From Prinsepia uniflora (taxonomy: Eukaryota > Streptophyta > Magnoliopsida > Rosales > Rosaceae), in the NCBI GenBank assembly GCA_032719365.1, contig CM064874.1, positions 38,364,716-38,428,715 of the forward strand: a stretch of 64,000 nt of DNA. Reading direction: 5' to 3'. The first letter of the stretch is position 1, and each line of letters begins with the position of its first letter. Shown here piece by piece: positions 35,084-46,790 of the stretch. Both the position numbers and the translations under genes were made by a program. Below the pieces are notes generated by a model that saw only the letters and a program-made list of their open reading frames with translations, searched no databases and was not told the DNA's origin.

Positions 35084-38026
35084 TGTAACAACCCGTACCA
35101 TCGGAAAGGGTAAAAAAGTAATTCTCTAAAGTTTTGTAGAAAAGGACGATTTTGCCCTAATGAATAGTAGGCTAAAAGTTGACTTTTTGAATTACCGATT
35201 GGATGAGTGTTGACCCTTAACCGTGACGTAGTTTAGGGCGTCACGAGTCCGTAGACAGGTGGTAGGTTCGATTCGGACAACCGGAGGAAAAGTTATGACG
35301 TTCGGAAGATTGGGGGCGTTACCGTAATTTTGATTTAGTGAGGAAAATGTTGACTTTTTGGAGGACTTGTGATTTTCACGTAGACCGAGGACCGTTGGAT
35401 ATGTCACGACGTCCTGAGTTCAACGACAGGCGGCACGCTGTCATCGGACGTCGGACGGGGAAGCTACGGGTCTAGAACGTTCGAGGGCAAAACGGTAATT
35501 TATTATACAAGGGGTATTTTGGTCATTTTCTTTCAGCCAATTGGATCAGGACAAGTGGCAGAAGTGGGCTGGGATATTTTGTGCTGAGCCCTTGGATGTT
35601 GGACACGTGTGGGTGACTGGATGGTTCTAGGACGATCGAGTGTGTGCACGGCCACACTTTGCACGATTTCAAACCGTGCACTCGTTGGAAACACAGAGAA
35701 ACAGAGGGGAAGAAATCGTGGGTGTTCGATCAATTCGGTGCAAAGGTGAGGGAGTTGAGGACTAGTGAGAGTGACAGAGAGACGAGGGTGACCTAGAGAT
35801 CGTGTTTTGAAGCTGCAACCGTGCACGGAGGCTACACGGTGGACGGCCGGATTTTGAAGAAAACAGAGAAGGCGGTGGACTGTGGTGGCTGTTGTGCCGT
35901 GTGGTGAATCGATTCAATCCACTAGGAGACTAAGGAGGCTACGGGGAGTCCAACAAGCACCGTGGTAGGCGGCGGTGCTCACGGCAGAGCCTGAATCGAA
36001 GGGTAAGTTCCTATCCCCTGTTTTCCCGTGGTTTTTAAATTCAAAAGTCGTGAAGGTGGGATGAGAATCGAGGGGATTGGTGAGTGCAGTGGTGTTCAGG
36101 GAGGTTTTAGGAGTGGTGTAGGACGGTCGCCGTGATGGGGGCGTACACGGCGGAGCTCAGTCGACGGAGAGTACTCTGTACTCTGTTTGGCCGTGAAGTT
36201 CAAATGTAAAGCCGTGGAGTTGGGCGTTGAGTCGAGGGATTAGGAGGTTAGAGTGAAGTTCAGGAAGGTCCTAGGCGTCGATTAAGATGAACGCCGTGAT
36301 GGGGGAGGACCTGGGCGACCGGCGGACAAAACAGGGGCTACGGGCCGTCTGTTTCGAGGCCGTGGACGGTGGGTTTCCAGCCGTGATTCTTCAACGTTAG
36401 GACATGGTTAGGTTGCTTAGGATGGGACGAAGAGAATGGGATTGGATTGGACTGGAATGGTGGTCGGATTACAGAGAACCGGTCACGCCGGTTCAACTGT
36501 GTTGAACCGGATGACTCGAGGAAGGAGATGCACTGTAGCAGGCGCGTGAGGCCCACGCGCAGCCACTTTGGGCGGCGCGTGGAAGCGCGTGGGGAGGAAT
36601 CCAGCCAAGCTTCCAACACGAGTTTAGTCCTAAATGTTCTAAGGAATCCAATGGTATAGTTTTCGGGTTAACCGGACGGTGTTACGGAGTTGTTCGGGAA
36701 TCCAGACGGTTACGGGTTAAGGATTAAAATATTATTTAATTCCCGACAAATTGGGGAAATTAGGATTAGGATCCTTGATGTATTTGTGACCCTATGTGGT
36801 GCATTTTGACAGGACGGGAGGCACCCGAGACGGTCGAGGAGCGCACGGAGGGCGACTGACTTGCTCAGATTTGTGAGTGGACTCTTTCCTACTTCCCCGA
36901 GCATGCCTAACTATTTTTATCAATGTTTTATGATATTATGTGTGTTTTTTTTATATTTTCCACGATGGTTATACATGATTGAAATGTTTGCATGTTTTTC
37001 GAGATGTTTCCGGATTTTGCACGTTTTTCGAGAAAAAGCCGGTTTTCAGCTTTTGATGCTAAACTTGAGAAATTCAACCTATAAACGTTTTCTAATGATG
37101 GTAAATGAGTTATGAAACATGATTTGGGGATTTCCTATGGTTTTTGGTATGAACCTGGTTTTTCCGGATTTGGGTTCGGAATGTCAGTTCTGAACGCCGG
37201 AAGGGCTTCGAACTGGGGATTCCGAATTCGAGTTTGGTGATGGGTTTCAGAACGGTTTTACACTGAAATGGATTGGATTTGCTGGATCTGGATATGGGTT
37301 TAAAGACCCGGATATTGTTTGACGGGGGACGGGCCCGGATTGAGTTTAAAGACTCGGGAGTTTAAAGACTCGGATATTTATGATATTACCCCCATAGGCC
37401 TATTGAGTTTAAAGACTCGGGAGTTTAAAGACTCGGATTTATATTTGAGGCCTGGTTGAGTTTAAAGACTTGGATAGGTCCAGCAGGTTTGATCGGAAAA
37501 GATGGTTTAATATTCGTGCTTTGGTTTCTATACCAGTTTTATAGTGTATCTGTTTCTTATGGTGTTTTATAGTGTTTCTGTTTCTTATGATGTTTCATAT
37601 TATGATTTTCTAATACTTCGTTGGGCATGCCTATTTTCAAAGCGGAGGGAACAACTTCTTACTTTTCCTTAACTCTGATTTGACGAGAAACTGTTTTGAA
37701 ACTGCTATTTATTCTAGTCCACTCACGCCTTCTGTTTTTTTAAATTTCCCTCCAGGTCGTGGTGATAACGTTAGGGGTGAACGTTGAGGCGGATATCGAG
37801 GCATAGAGCTTACGACGTTCTTCCGTTGCGGACTTAGAATTGTAGGACTTTTTGTGCCCATTTTGTAGAACTATGCTCTGACTTACTATTGTATATATTT
37901 ACTCCTTCGTCTGATAGTTGTGCTTATAGTTGTTTTAAGGTTATCTTTGGTCCTGTAAGTGTGATTGTCAGACGGGAGCAGGGTTCGTCCCGGGTACCGG
38001 GGTGATATTTGGGACGGGTCCTGTCA
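35084..38026 (+). repeat. 5' LTR of K
   Basis: 2943 bp, TGTAACAACCCG...GGGACGGGTCCTGTCA. Strong donor-like AAGG|GTAAGTTC at 36003; GTGAGTGGAC 36873-36882; GTCCACTCAC 37717-37726; acceptor-like CTCCAG|GTCGTGG ending 37755; 16-bp palindromic repeats at 37342-37474. No convincing TATA box seen. Confidence 0.95.
37342..37474 (+). repeat. GAGTTTAAAGACTC repeats in K LTR
   Basis: Five copies of the palindromic core GAGTTTAAAGACT(C/T), in two tight pairs plus one single. Present at 44857-44989 in the 3' LTR, and in reverse orientation in LTR E (about 16465-16560). Confidence 0.9.
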
Positions 38027-38028
38027 AT

Positions 38029-38040
38029 TGGTATCAGAGC
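38029..38040 (+). other. Primer-binding site of K
   Basis: TGGTATCAGAGC, complementary to the 3' end of initiator-methionine tRNA, 2 bp after the LTR. Confidence 0.95.
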
Positions 38041-38112
38041 ATAGGTTTGTCAGTTTGTGTTGGGTCTAGGTTGTTTTACTAACTCTATGCCTCTTTCAGC
38101 GTACGATCGATC

Positions 38113-38877
38113 ATGCCTCCGAGACGTGAACCCCCTCCACGACCTGAAGATGAAGCGGCGAGAGGGACTGAGAGCGCTTCGATCGAGAGAGCCCAGAGAC
38201 TTGGGGCTACGACTTTCAGTGGTGGGGCAGACCCCGAGGAAGCTCATCGATGGATCACCCGGCTCGAACGTATTTTTGGGGTGATACACTGTCCTCCTGA
38301 GGATCGGGTTTTGTTAGCTACTTTTCTGTTGGATGGAGCTGCATACGAGTGGTGGTACAGGTTGGAATTGTCCGGCTGGGATGCACATACCGTGACATGG
38401 GAGACTTTCCGGGAGTGGTTTCTTGATCAGTACTATCCCCGTTCTTTTAGGGATGCGAAGGAGGCAGAATTTCTTCACTTGAAGCAAGGGAACTTGACAG
38501 TTGCTGAGTATGAGCAGAGATTTCAGATGCTATCCCGATTTGCTCCTGCATTTGTGGCAACCGAGGCGGAGAAGTGCCGTCGGTTTGAGTTGGGCCTTCG
38601 GGGAGAGATCAGGGCCATAGTGACAGCTGGCTCTTTTGCTACTTTTCGGGAGTTATCCGATGCTGCTGTCAGGGTTGAGGCCAGTTTACCTGCTAGACCA
38701 CAGTACTCGGGCAGTGTTCGGCGCCGAGAGCATTCATTCCCTGGAGCATCGAGTCAGAGGCCCCCGAAACGGGGAAATTTTGGTGGATCGTCATCTGCTG
38801 GTGGAGCCCTATATGGTAGACCAGGTAGTTTCCAGGGCTCTGGTTTTCGAGGAGCTAGGTCACAGCCGACTCCTTAG
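38113..38877 (+). pseudogene. gag: K Gag, capsid part, ended by premature TAG
   Basis: 254 codons. Gag forms the virus-like particle that packages element RNA in the cytoplasm. Residues about 65-165 fit the Retrotrans_gag family: WWYRLELSGW, WETFREWFLDQYYP, EAEFLHLKQGNLTVAEYE and FQMLSRFAP. The C-terminus is rich in Arg, Ser and Gly. The start ATG lies 72 nt after the PBS and matches the gag starts in D and L. The frame ends at TAG 38875-38877 and stays open after it, with the zinc knuckle 60 nt further on. So this is an in-frame stop inside gag; C-to-T in a CAG codon is the simplest reading. Confidence 0.9.
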
Positions 38878-38892
38878 GCGAGTGCGACTTCA

Positions 38893-40443
38893 GTGGCTTC
38901 TACGGGAAGATATACCGGTGGACCCGGTAGGGATACTTGCTTCTATTGCGGAGAGCGAGGACACTTCCGGCGGGAGTGCCCATTGTTAGCTCTGGAGGGT
39001 GGAGCAGGCCGAGGTGTAGCAGAACCTGGACGGAGTACGGCTTCAGTATCAGGGGCGGCAGGCCCTAGGGGTGGCGGTGGTGCCACGAGTAGTTCCAGAG
39101 GGCGCGGTAGGTCATCGGGACCTCAGGCGCGAGTTTTTGCTATGACTCAGCAGGAGGCCAGGTCGGCACCTGGAGTGGTGACAGGTACACTCACCATACT
39201 TGGTCACACTGTTTTTGCTTTGATAGATCCCGGGGCTACCCATTCTTTTGTAGCTCGGAGTTGTAGTTTGGTTAAGGAGAGGGAGGTGTCTACTTTGGAT
39301 TGTGCGTTAGGAGTGAGTACACCTACGGGAGGGGTGTTGGTAGTGACTCAGGTGTTGAGAGAGTGTCCGGTGATGGTAGGCGAGGTAGAGTTACTGGCGG
39401 ATTTGTTACTGTTGGATCTCCAGGACTTTGATGTTATTTTGGGTATGGACTGGTTGACGAAACATCATGCTTCTATCGAATGCTTCGATCGGAGAGTGAC
39501 TTTTCGGAGTCCCGGATTATCAGAGACTACGTTTCAGGGGGATCAGCGTGCACTTCCTACTGGAGTTATTTCGGCACTTGAGGCTAGCAAGTTGTTGCGT
39601 AAGGGATGCCAAGGTTACATAGCTCATGTGGTGGATACACGTGCTACGCCAGTGAGGGCGGAGGACATACCAGTGGTACGGGAGTTTCCCGATGTTTTTC
39701 CCGAGGAATTGCCAGGACTACCCCCACACCGAGATCTTGAGTTTACGATTGATCTTCTTCCAGGTACACAACCTATCTCACAGACTCCTTATAGAATGGC
39801 ACCTGCAGAATTGAGGGAACTTAAGGCCCAGTTGCAAGAATTGGTCGATATAGGATTCATTCGACCGAGTATGTCACCTTGGGGAGCACCTGTTTTGTTT
39901 GTCAAGAAAAAGGACGGAGGATTGAGATTGTGTGTGGATTACAGGCAACTGAATAAGGTAACTATTCGGAATAAGTACCCTCTACCCCGGATTGACGATT
40001 TGTTTGACCAATTGAAGGGAGCCCAGTATTTTTCGAAGATTGATCTTCGCTCCGGATATCATCAGTTAAGGGTTAAAGAGGAGGATATACCGAAGACAGC
40101 TTTCCGGACCAGGTACGGTCATTATGAGTTCGTTGTGATGCCTTTTGGTTTGACGAATGCCCCAGCAGCTTTTATGGACCTTATGAACCGCGTGTTCCGG
40201 CCATACTTGGATCGTTCTGTGATTTTCTTCATTGATGACATTTTGGTGTATTCGAAGAATACGAAGGCACATGAGAAACATCTGAGAATCGTGCTTAAAA
40301 CTTTGAGGGAGCATCAGTTGTATGCGAAGCTCAGTAAGTGTCAGTTTTGGTTGACCAGTGTGAGATTTCTGGGTCATGTGATTTCGTCCGAGGGCATCAG
40401 TGTGGATCCTCAGAAAGTTGAGGCGGTGGCCAATTGGGAATAG
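38893..40443 (+). pseudogene. pol: K zinc knuckle, protease and reverse transcriptase
   Basis: 516 codons in the same frame as gag. CCHC zinc knuckle at residues 16-29 (C16, C19, H24, C29) binds RNA. Aspartic protease around D112 (LIDPGATHSF) has DPG where DSG or DTG is more usual. RT follows: DVFPEELPGLPP, LCVDYRQLNKVT, YFSKIDLRSGYHQ, VVMPFGLTNAPAAF, and catalytic FIDDILVYSK. It ends at TAG 40441-40443 within the RT C-terminal connection, and the same frame continues after it. The ATG at 38893 is probably not a real start; the segment belongs to one Gag-Pol frame. Confidence 0.92.
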
Positions 40444-40452
40444 CCTAAGACG

Positions 40453-41397
40453 GTGACGGAGATCCGGAGTTTTCTGGGCTTAGCAGGTTATTATCGGCGT
40501 TTCATTGAGGGCTTTTCTATTCTAGCAGCACCGTTGACGAGGTTGACTCGGAAGGGAGTTCGATTTGAGTGGGATGAAGACTGTGAACAGAGTTTCCAGG
40601 AGCTTAAAAGACGGTTGACATCTGCTCCTGTGTTAGCCCTTCCAGACGATAGTGGGGAGTTCGAGGTGTATAGTGATGCGTCCTTGCAAGGCTTGGGTTG
40701 TGTCTTGATGCAGCATGGGAGAGTGATTGCTTATGCTTCCCGGCAATTGAAACCCCATGAGATGAACTACCCTACACATCACTTGGAACTAGCAGCGGTG
40801 GTTCATGCACTGAAGATTTGGCGGCATTACTTATATGGCGAGAAGTGCAGGATTTTCACGGACCACAAGAGCTTAAAGTATTTGTTCACTCAGAAGGAAC
40901 TGAATCTGAGACAGCGTCGATGGTTGGAGTTACTTAAGGACTACGACTGTACTATTGAGTATCACCCAGGGAAGGCTAATGTGGTCGCCGATGCTCTGAG
41001 CAGGAAGTCAGCTAGTCCTTTGTCATATTTGAGGGCAGTACGGTTACCGTTGTTGGTTGAGCTCCGCAGGGTGGGAGTAGAGTTGACTGTGGATAATCAG
41101 GGAGCACTCCTAGCGAGTTTCCATGTGCGACCTGTTTTGATTGATCAGATTATTGATGCTCAATTTGAGGACCCTGTTCTGGGCATCATTCGGATTGAGG
41201 TCGAGGCTGGGGAGAGACAGGACTTTGAGATCCGCGAGGATGGAGCCTTGGTTAAGGGTGGACGGTTGTGCGTACCGGAGGATGACGCATTGAAGAAAGT
41301 GATACTGGTGAGGCTCATTGTTCAGCCTATGCGATGCATCCTGGTGGGACCAAGATGTATCGTACACTTCGAGAGCATTACTGGTGATCGGGAATGA
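40453..41397 (+). pseudogene. pol: K RT connection and RNase H, ended by frameshift
   Basis: Same frame as the preceding segment. Begins TEIRSFLGLAGYYRRFI (RT thumb and connection), then RNase H, which removes RNA from the RNA:DNA hybrid. Acidic residues expected for catalysis are present in VYSDAS, HHLELAAV, FTDHKSL and VADALSR. After about residue 280 the frame is lost: a single-nucleotide deletion near 41310 (in gatactggtgaggctc) shifts into the frame used downstream. The last about 30 residues, ending at 41397, are therefore off-frame. Confidence 0.9.
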
Positions 41398-42563
41398 AAC
41401 GTGAGATTGCAGAATATGTCAGTAGATGCTTGATCTGTCAGCAGGTGAAAGCCGAGCAGCAAAGGCCCTATGGAGCAATGCAACCTTTGCCGATCCCCGA
41501 GTGGAAATGGGATCACCTGACGATGGATTTTGTGTTCAAGCTTCCGAGAACACCGAAGGGACACGATGGTGTGTGGGTTATTGTGGATCGACTTACGAAG
41601 TCTGCTCATTTCTTGCCAGTACGGGAGAACTTCAGGTTGGCGCAGTTTGCACAGTTGTTCATAGATGAGATCATTCGGTTGCATGGGACTCCAGAGTCGA
41701 TAGTATCTGACAGAGATCCGAGATTCACTTCCCGATTTTGGCAGAGCCTACATGAAGCTTTTGGGACTAAGTTGCATTTCAGTACTGCATTTCATCCTCA
41801 GACAGATGGACAGTCGGAGCGGACTATTCAGATTCTCGAGGATATGATGCGAGCTTGTGTTTTACAGTTCCAGGGTACGTGGGAGTCTCATTTACCTTTG
41901 ATGGAGTTTGCCTATAATAACAGTTATCAGGAGAGCATTGGGATGGCTCCTTACGAGGCTTTGTATGGGCGACAATGTCGGACTCCATTGTGTTGGACTG
42001 AGGTTGGTGAGCGGAGATTGACTACTTCTGAGCTGGTAGATCTTACACAGGAAAAAGTGGCACTGATCAGGGATCGATTGAAGGCAGCTCAGGACCGCCA
42101 GAAGAGCTACGCCGACCGCAGGATTAGAGATTTGGAGTTTGAAGTAGGAGACTGGGTTTTCTTGAAGTTATCTCCTTGGAAGGGAATCGTACGGTTTGGC
42201 AGACGAGGGAAGTTGAGTCCTCGTTACATTGGACCTTATGAGATCGTGGAACGGATTGGTCCTGTTGCATATCGATTGGCCTTACCAGCAGACTTGGAAA
42301 AGGTACATAATGTCTTTCATGTCTCTATGCTTCAGAAGTATATTCGAGATGATTCGCATGTTTTGGAGGCACAACCAGTGGAACTGAGGGAAGACTTGAG
42401 TTTTGAAGAGCAGCCTGTTGCGATTTTGGATCAGAAGGATAAGGTCTTAAGGCGGAAAACGGTTCCCTTAGTTAAAGTATTATGGAGAAATCATCAAGTG
42501 GAAGAAGCTACTTGGGAACCTGAGGCCTTGATGCGTGAACAGTACCCTTATTTGTTTCACTGA
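41311..42563 (+). pseudogene. pol: K integrase with chromodomain
   Basis: The open part starts at ATG 41394; real coding starts earlier (about 41311) but is cut by TGA at 41385-41387. The integrase HHCC zinc finger keeps its CLIC pair (residues 13-16 from 41394). Catalytic D45 (TMDF), D106 (VSDRD) and E142 (GQSERT) give D,D-35-E. Then come a GPY/F-type module (RYIGPYEIVERIGPVAYRL) and a C-terminal chromodomain (VLWRNHQVEEATWEPEALM), which in chromoviruses directs insertion into histone-marked chromatin. Length and order fit the Tekay clade. Stop at 42561-42563 overlaps the pre-PPT hairpin. Confidence 0.93.
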
Positions 42564-42597
42564 ATTTCGGGGACGAAATTTTTTTTAGGGGGGTAGA
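42563..42597 (+). other. Pre-PPT hairpin and polypurine tract of K
   Basis: AATTTCG (42563-42569), GGGA loop, CGAAATT (42574-42580), then a T run and the purine tract aggggggtaga (42587-42597), 1 bp before the 3' LTR. The tract primes plus-strand DNA synthesis. Confidence 0.9.
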
Positions 42598-42598
42598 T

Positions 42599-45512
42599 TG
42601 TAACAACCCGTACCATCGGAAAGGGTAAAAAAGTAATTTTGTAAAGTTTTGTAGAAAAGGACGATTTTGCCCTTATGAATAGTAGGCTAAAAGTTGACTT
42701 TTTGAATTACTGATTGGATGAGTGTTGACCCTTAACCGTGACGTAGTTTAGGACGTCACGAGTCCGTAGACAGGTGGTAGGTTCGATTCGGACAACCGGA
42801 GGAAAAGTTATGACGTTCGGAAGATTGGGGGCGTTACCGTAATTTTGATTTAGTGAGGAAAATGTTGACTTTTTGGAGGACTTGTGATTTTCACGTAGAC
42901 CGAGGACCGTTGGATAGGTCACGACGTCCTGAGTTCAATGACAGGCGGCACGCTGTCATCGGACGTCGGACGGGGAAGCTACGGGTCTAGAACGTTCGAG
43001 GGCAAAACGGTAATTAATTATACAAGGGGTATTTTGGTCATTTTCTTTCAGCCAATTGGATCAGGACAAGTGGCAGAAATGGGCTGGGATATTTTGTGCT
43101 GAGCCCTTGGATGTTGGACACGTGTGGGTGACTGGATGGTTCTAGGACGATCGAGTGTGTGCACGGCCACACTTTGCACGATTTCAAACCGTGCACTCGT
43201 TGGAAACACAGACAAACAGAGGGGAAGAAATCGTGGGTGTTCGATCGATTCGGTGCAAAGGTGAGGGAGTTGAGGACTAGTGAGAGTGACAGAGAGACGA
43301 GGGTGACCTAGTGATCGTGTTTTGAAGCTGCAACCGTGCACAGAGCCTACACGGTGGGCGGCTGGATTTTGAAGAAAACAGAGAAGGCGGTGGACTGTGG
43401 TGGCTGTTGTGCCGTGTGGTGGATCGATTCAAGCCACTAGGAGACTAAGGAGGCTACGGGGAGTCCAACAAGCACCGTGGTAGGCGGCGGTGCTCACGGC
43501 GGAGCCTGAATCGAAGGGTAAGTTCATATCCCCTGTTTTCCCGTGGTTTTTAAATTCAAAAGTCGTGAAGGTGGGATGAGAATCGAGGGGATTGGTGAGT
43601 GCAGTGGTGTTCAGGGAGGTTTTAGGAGTGGTGTAGGACGGTCGCCGTGACGGGGGCGTACACGGCGGAGCTCAGTCGACGGAGAGTACTCTGTACTCTG
43701 TTTGGCCGTGAAGTTCAAATGTAAAGCCGTGGTGTTGGGCGTTGAGTCGAGGGATTAGGAGGTTAGAGTGAAGTTCAGGAAGGTCCTAGGCGTCGATTAA
43801 GATGAACGCCGTGATGGGGGAGGACCTGGGCGGCCAGCGGCCAAAACAGGGGCTACGGGCCGTCTGTTTCGACGCCGTGGACGGTGGGTTTCCGGCCGTG
43901 ATTCTTCAAGGTTAGGACATGGTTAGGTTGCTTAGGATGGGACGAAGAGAATGGGATTGGATTGGACTGGAATGGTGGTCGGATTACAGAGAACCGGTCA
44001 CGCCGGTTGAACTGTGTTGAACTGGATGACTCGAGGAAGGAGATGCACTGTAGCAGGTGCGTGAGGCCCACGCGCAGCCACTTTGGGCGGCGCATGGAAG
44101 CGCGTGGGGAGGAATCCGGCCAAGCTTCCAACACGAGTTTAGTCCTAAATGTTCTAAGGAATCCAATGGTATAGTTTTCGGGTTAACCGGACGGTGTTAC
44201 GGAGTTGTTCGGGAATCCAGACGGTTACGGGTTTAGGATTAAAATATTATTTAATTCCCGACAAATTGGGGATTTAGGATTAGGATCCTTGATGTATTTG
44301 TGACCCTATGTGGTGCATTTTGACAGGACGGGAGGCACCCGAGACGGTCGAGGAGCGCACGGAGCGCGACTGACTTGCTCAGATTTGTGAGTGGACTCTT
44401 TCCTACTTCCCTGAGCATGCCTAACTATTTTTATCAATGTTTTATGATATTATGTGTGTTTTTTTTTATGTTTTCCATGATGGTTATACGTGATTGAAAT
44501 GTTTGCATGTTTTTCGAGATATTTCCGGATTTTGCACGTTTTTCGAGAAAAAGCCAGTTTTCAGCTTTTGATGCTATACTTGAGAAATTCAACCTATAAA
44601 CGTTTTCTAATGATGGTAAATGAGTTATGAAACATGATTTGGGGATTTCCTATGGTTTTTGGTATGAACCTGGATTTTCCGGATTTGGGTTCGGAATGTC
44701 AGTTCTGAACGCCGGAAGGGCTTCGAACTGGGGATTCCGAATTCGAGTTTGGTGATGGGTTTCGGAACGGTTTTACACTGAAATGGATTGGATTTGCTGG
44801 ATCTGGATATGGGTTTAAAGACCCGGATATTGTTTGACGGGGGACGGGCCCGGATTGAGTTTAAAGACTCGGGAGTTTAAAGACTCGGATATTTATGATA
44901 TTACCCCCATAGGCCTATTGAGTTTAAAGACTCGGGAGTTTAAAGACTCGGATTTATATTTGAGGCTTGGTTGAGTTTAAAGACTCGGATAGGTCCAGCA
45001 GGTTTGATTGGAAAAGATGGTTTAATATTCATGCTTTGGTTTCTATACCAGTTTTATAGTGTATCTGTTTATTATGGTGTTTTATAGTGTTTCTGTTTCT
45101 TATGATGTTTCATATTATGATTTTCTAATACTTCGTTGGGCATGCCTATTTTCAAAGCGGAGGGAACAACTTCTTACTTTTTCTTAACTCTGATTTGACG
45201 AGAAACTGTTTTGAAACTGCTATTTATTCTAGTCTACTCACACCTTCTGTTTTTTTTTAAATTTCCCTTCAGGTCGTGGTGATAGTGTTAGGGGTGAACG
45301 TTGAGGCAGATGTCGAGGCATAGAGCTTACGACGTTCTTCCGTTGCGGACTTAGAACTATGCTCTGACTTACTATTGTATATATTTACTCCTTCGTCTAA
45401 TAGTTGTGCTTATAGTTGTTTTAAGGTTATCTTTGGTCCTGTAAGTGTGATTGTCAGACGGGAGCAGGGTTCGTCCCGGGTACCGGGGTGATATTTGGGA
45501 CGGGTTCTGTCA
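42599..45512 (+). repeat. 3' LTR of K
   Basis: 2914 bp, collinear with the 5' LTR. A 31-bp deletion at about 45355 lies between TAGAA repeats that the 5' LTR keeps (37835-37870). GTGAGTGGAC 44387-44396; partner changed to GTCTACTCAC (45232-45241), which can still pair as G-U; acceptor-like CAG ending 45272; donor-like GTAAGT at 43518. Confidence 0.95.
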
Positions 45513-45830
45513 TGAGTTGTTTTGAAATTGGATGGATACCACAGAAGATTGTAGAGGGGTTCTCTACAATGTTTTGCCAATTATGGTGATTGACCCAGAA
45601 GGAGGTCAGAAATATTGGAAATGAGAACTGAAATAGAGTAAGTACAAAGTGGAGAAACAATGACTTATGTTCGATATGACCCTTTCCATGTGCATAGTAA
45701 TATGTCATTATGGGATTTGGGATTTGGTGAGGTGTGCTTCGGTAGTATAGGGTTGGGACTGCCGATGCTAGTTGAACCCTCATGAGTTTTACTTTCCTTG
45801 CATGATTTGGGATCGACCATAGTGATCCAT
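45513..45830 (+). pseudogene. Decayed pol of L (RT connection region)
   Basis: Between K and I. One frame has GFSTMFCQLW followed by LTQKEV, which lines up with the connection region of K (EGFSILAAPLTRLTRKGV). Several stops; no function. Confidence 0.45.
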
Positions 45831-46579
45831 TAACAGGACCCATCCCAATCCCCCCGGGATTAGTGCGGGATGACCCTGCTCCCGTCTGACACGAAGTGTC
45901 AAACAAGGGATATTTCCAACCAATGCCCTCTTGGGCTATCAGAGTACGCCAGGATCCGGAGGAGGTATGTGATATCTCGGTCTCTGCTACAGTCCACATC
46001 CGATGTCAACCTGAAGGGCAGTCAAAACATTAAAAGCTGTGAGTGGACAAAACAAGAGTTTATAAAAACATTTCATAAGAAGACATTTGTACCCTTCACT
46101 AAAAAGCATGCATGCATTCAAAAACCATTTAACCGAAAGAACCATATGTGGGAACTAAGCCCAAAACCATAATAATCCATTAGGGACTCAGCCCAAACCA
46201 GAAATAAACCAAGTACACGAGCCACCGCTCAAATACTGTGTAACCACACATCACATATCATATATCATATTTATATCATATACACATATAATTCACACAA
46301 CCAATCCTGTCACGGTTTCCAAAGCTACGCGCGTGCTACCCAGGTCTCAATCCGAGTCTTCTCAAAGTCAAGATCAATGTCCGCAGACCACTGACCCTAC
46401 CTGAGGTAATAGTAATCATAGCCTTCCTGAGAGTAAGGAACCCAACTGGGGGGTGACTCCACTCAGTCGGTGCTCCGTGACTACTCCGGGGTCCACCCAG
46501 GCCAACGACCCTCCCCGGAGGAGATAATATAAGTAAACAAAGGTATATGAATACATATATATACATAACGTAAACGTTC

Positions 46580-46790
46580 ATGCCGGTTCCCTTGAACCGT
46601 TATGATCCATAACATCCATTAACCAGGGTTCATGCCGGTTCCCATAAACCGTCATGAACCAGAATGACCTGACAAAGGTTCATGCCGGTTCCTATAAACC
46701 GTCATGAACCACAATGACCTTTCCAGAGTTCATGCCGGTTCCCATAAACCGTCATGAACTTGGAAATCCACGTAGGGTCCCTGACCCGAA
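46580..46790. repeat. Hairpin minisatellite of LTR I
   Basis: Four reverse-complement copies of the roughly 50-bp unit with core ccggttcc(c/t)ataaaccgtca, same unit as in G, H and J. Confidence 0.85.

Larger units (their letters stand above)
35084..45512 (+). mobile_element. Chromovirus K (Tekay/Del-like Ty3/gypsy), near-complete, pol broken
   Basis: Two 2.9-kb LTRs (35084-38026, 42599-45512) flank a 4.57-kb internal region with PBS, gag, protease, RT, RNase H, integrase, chromodomain and polypurine tract, all in the right order. Flanks are TCAGT (35079-35083) and TGAGT (45513-45517), a 4/5 duplication. LTR identity is about 98% by eye, so insertion is fairly recent, and it is the youngest coding element here. 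Three in-frame stops and one frameshift mean it cannot now make intact Gag-Pol. Inserted in the RT region of L. Confidence 0.93.

Noticed and set aside
38893..38895. ATG at 38893 as the start of a separate pol gene
   Set aside because: It is in frame with gag, and the frame is open from just after the TAG at 38875. A stop mutation in one Gag-Pol frame explains it better than an independent start.
45454..45999. 181-codon minus-strand frame
   Set aside because: It spans the end of LTR K, a decayed piece of L and the start of LTR I, so it is an accident of nesting.
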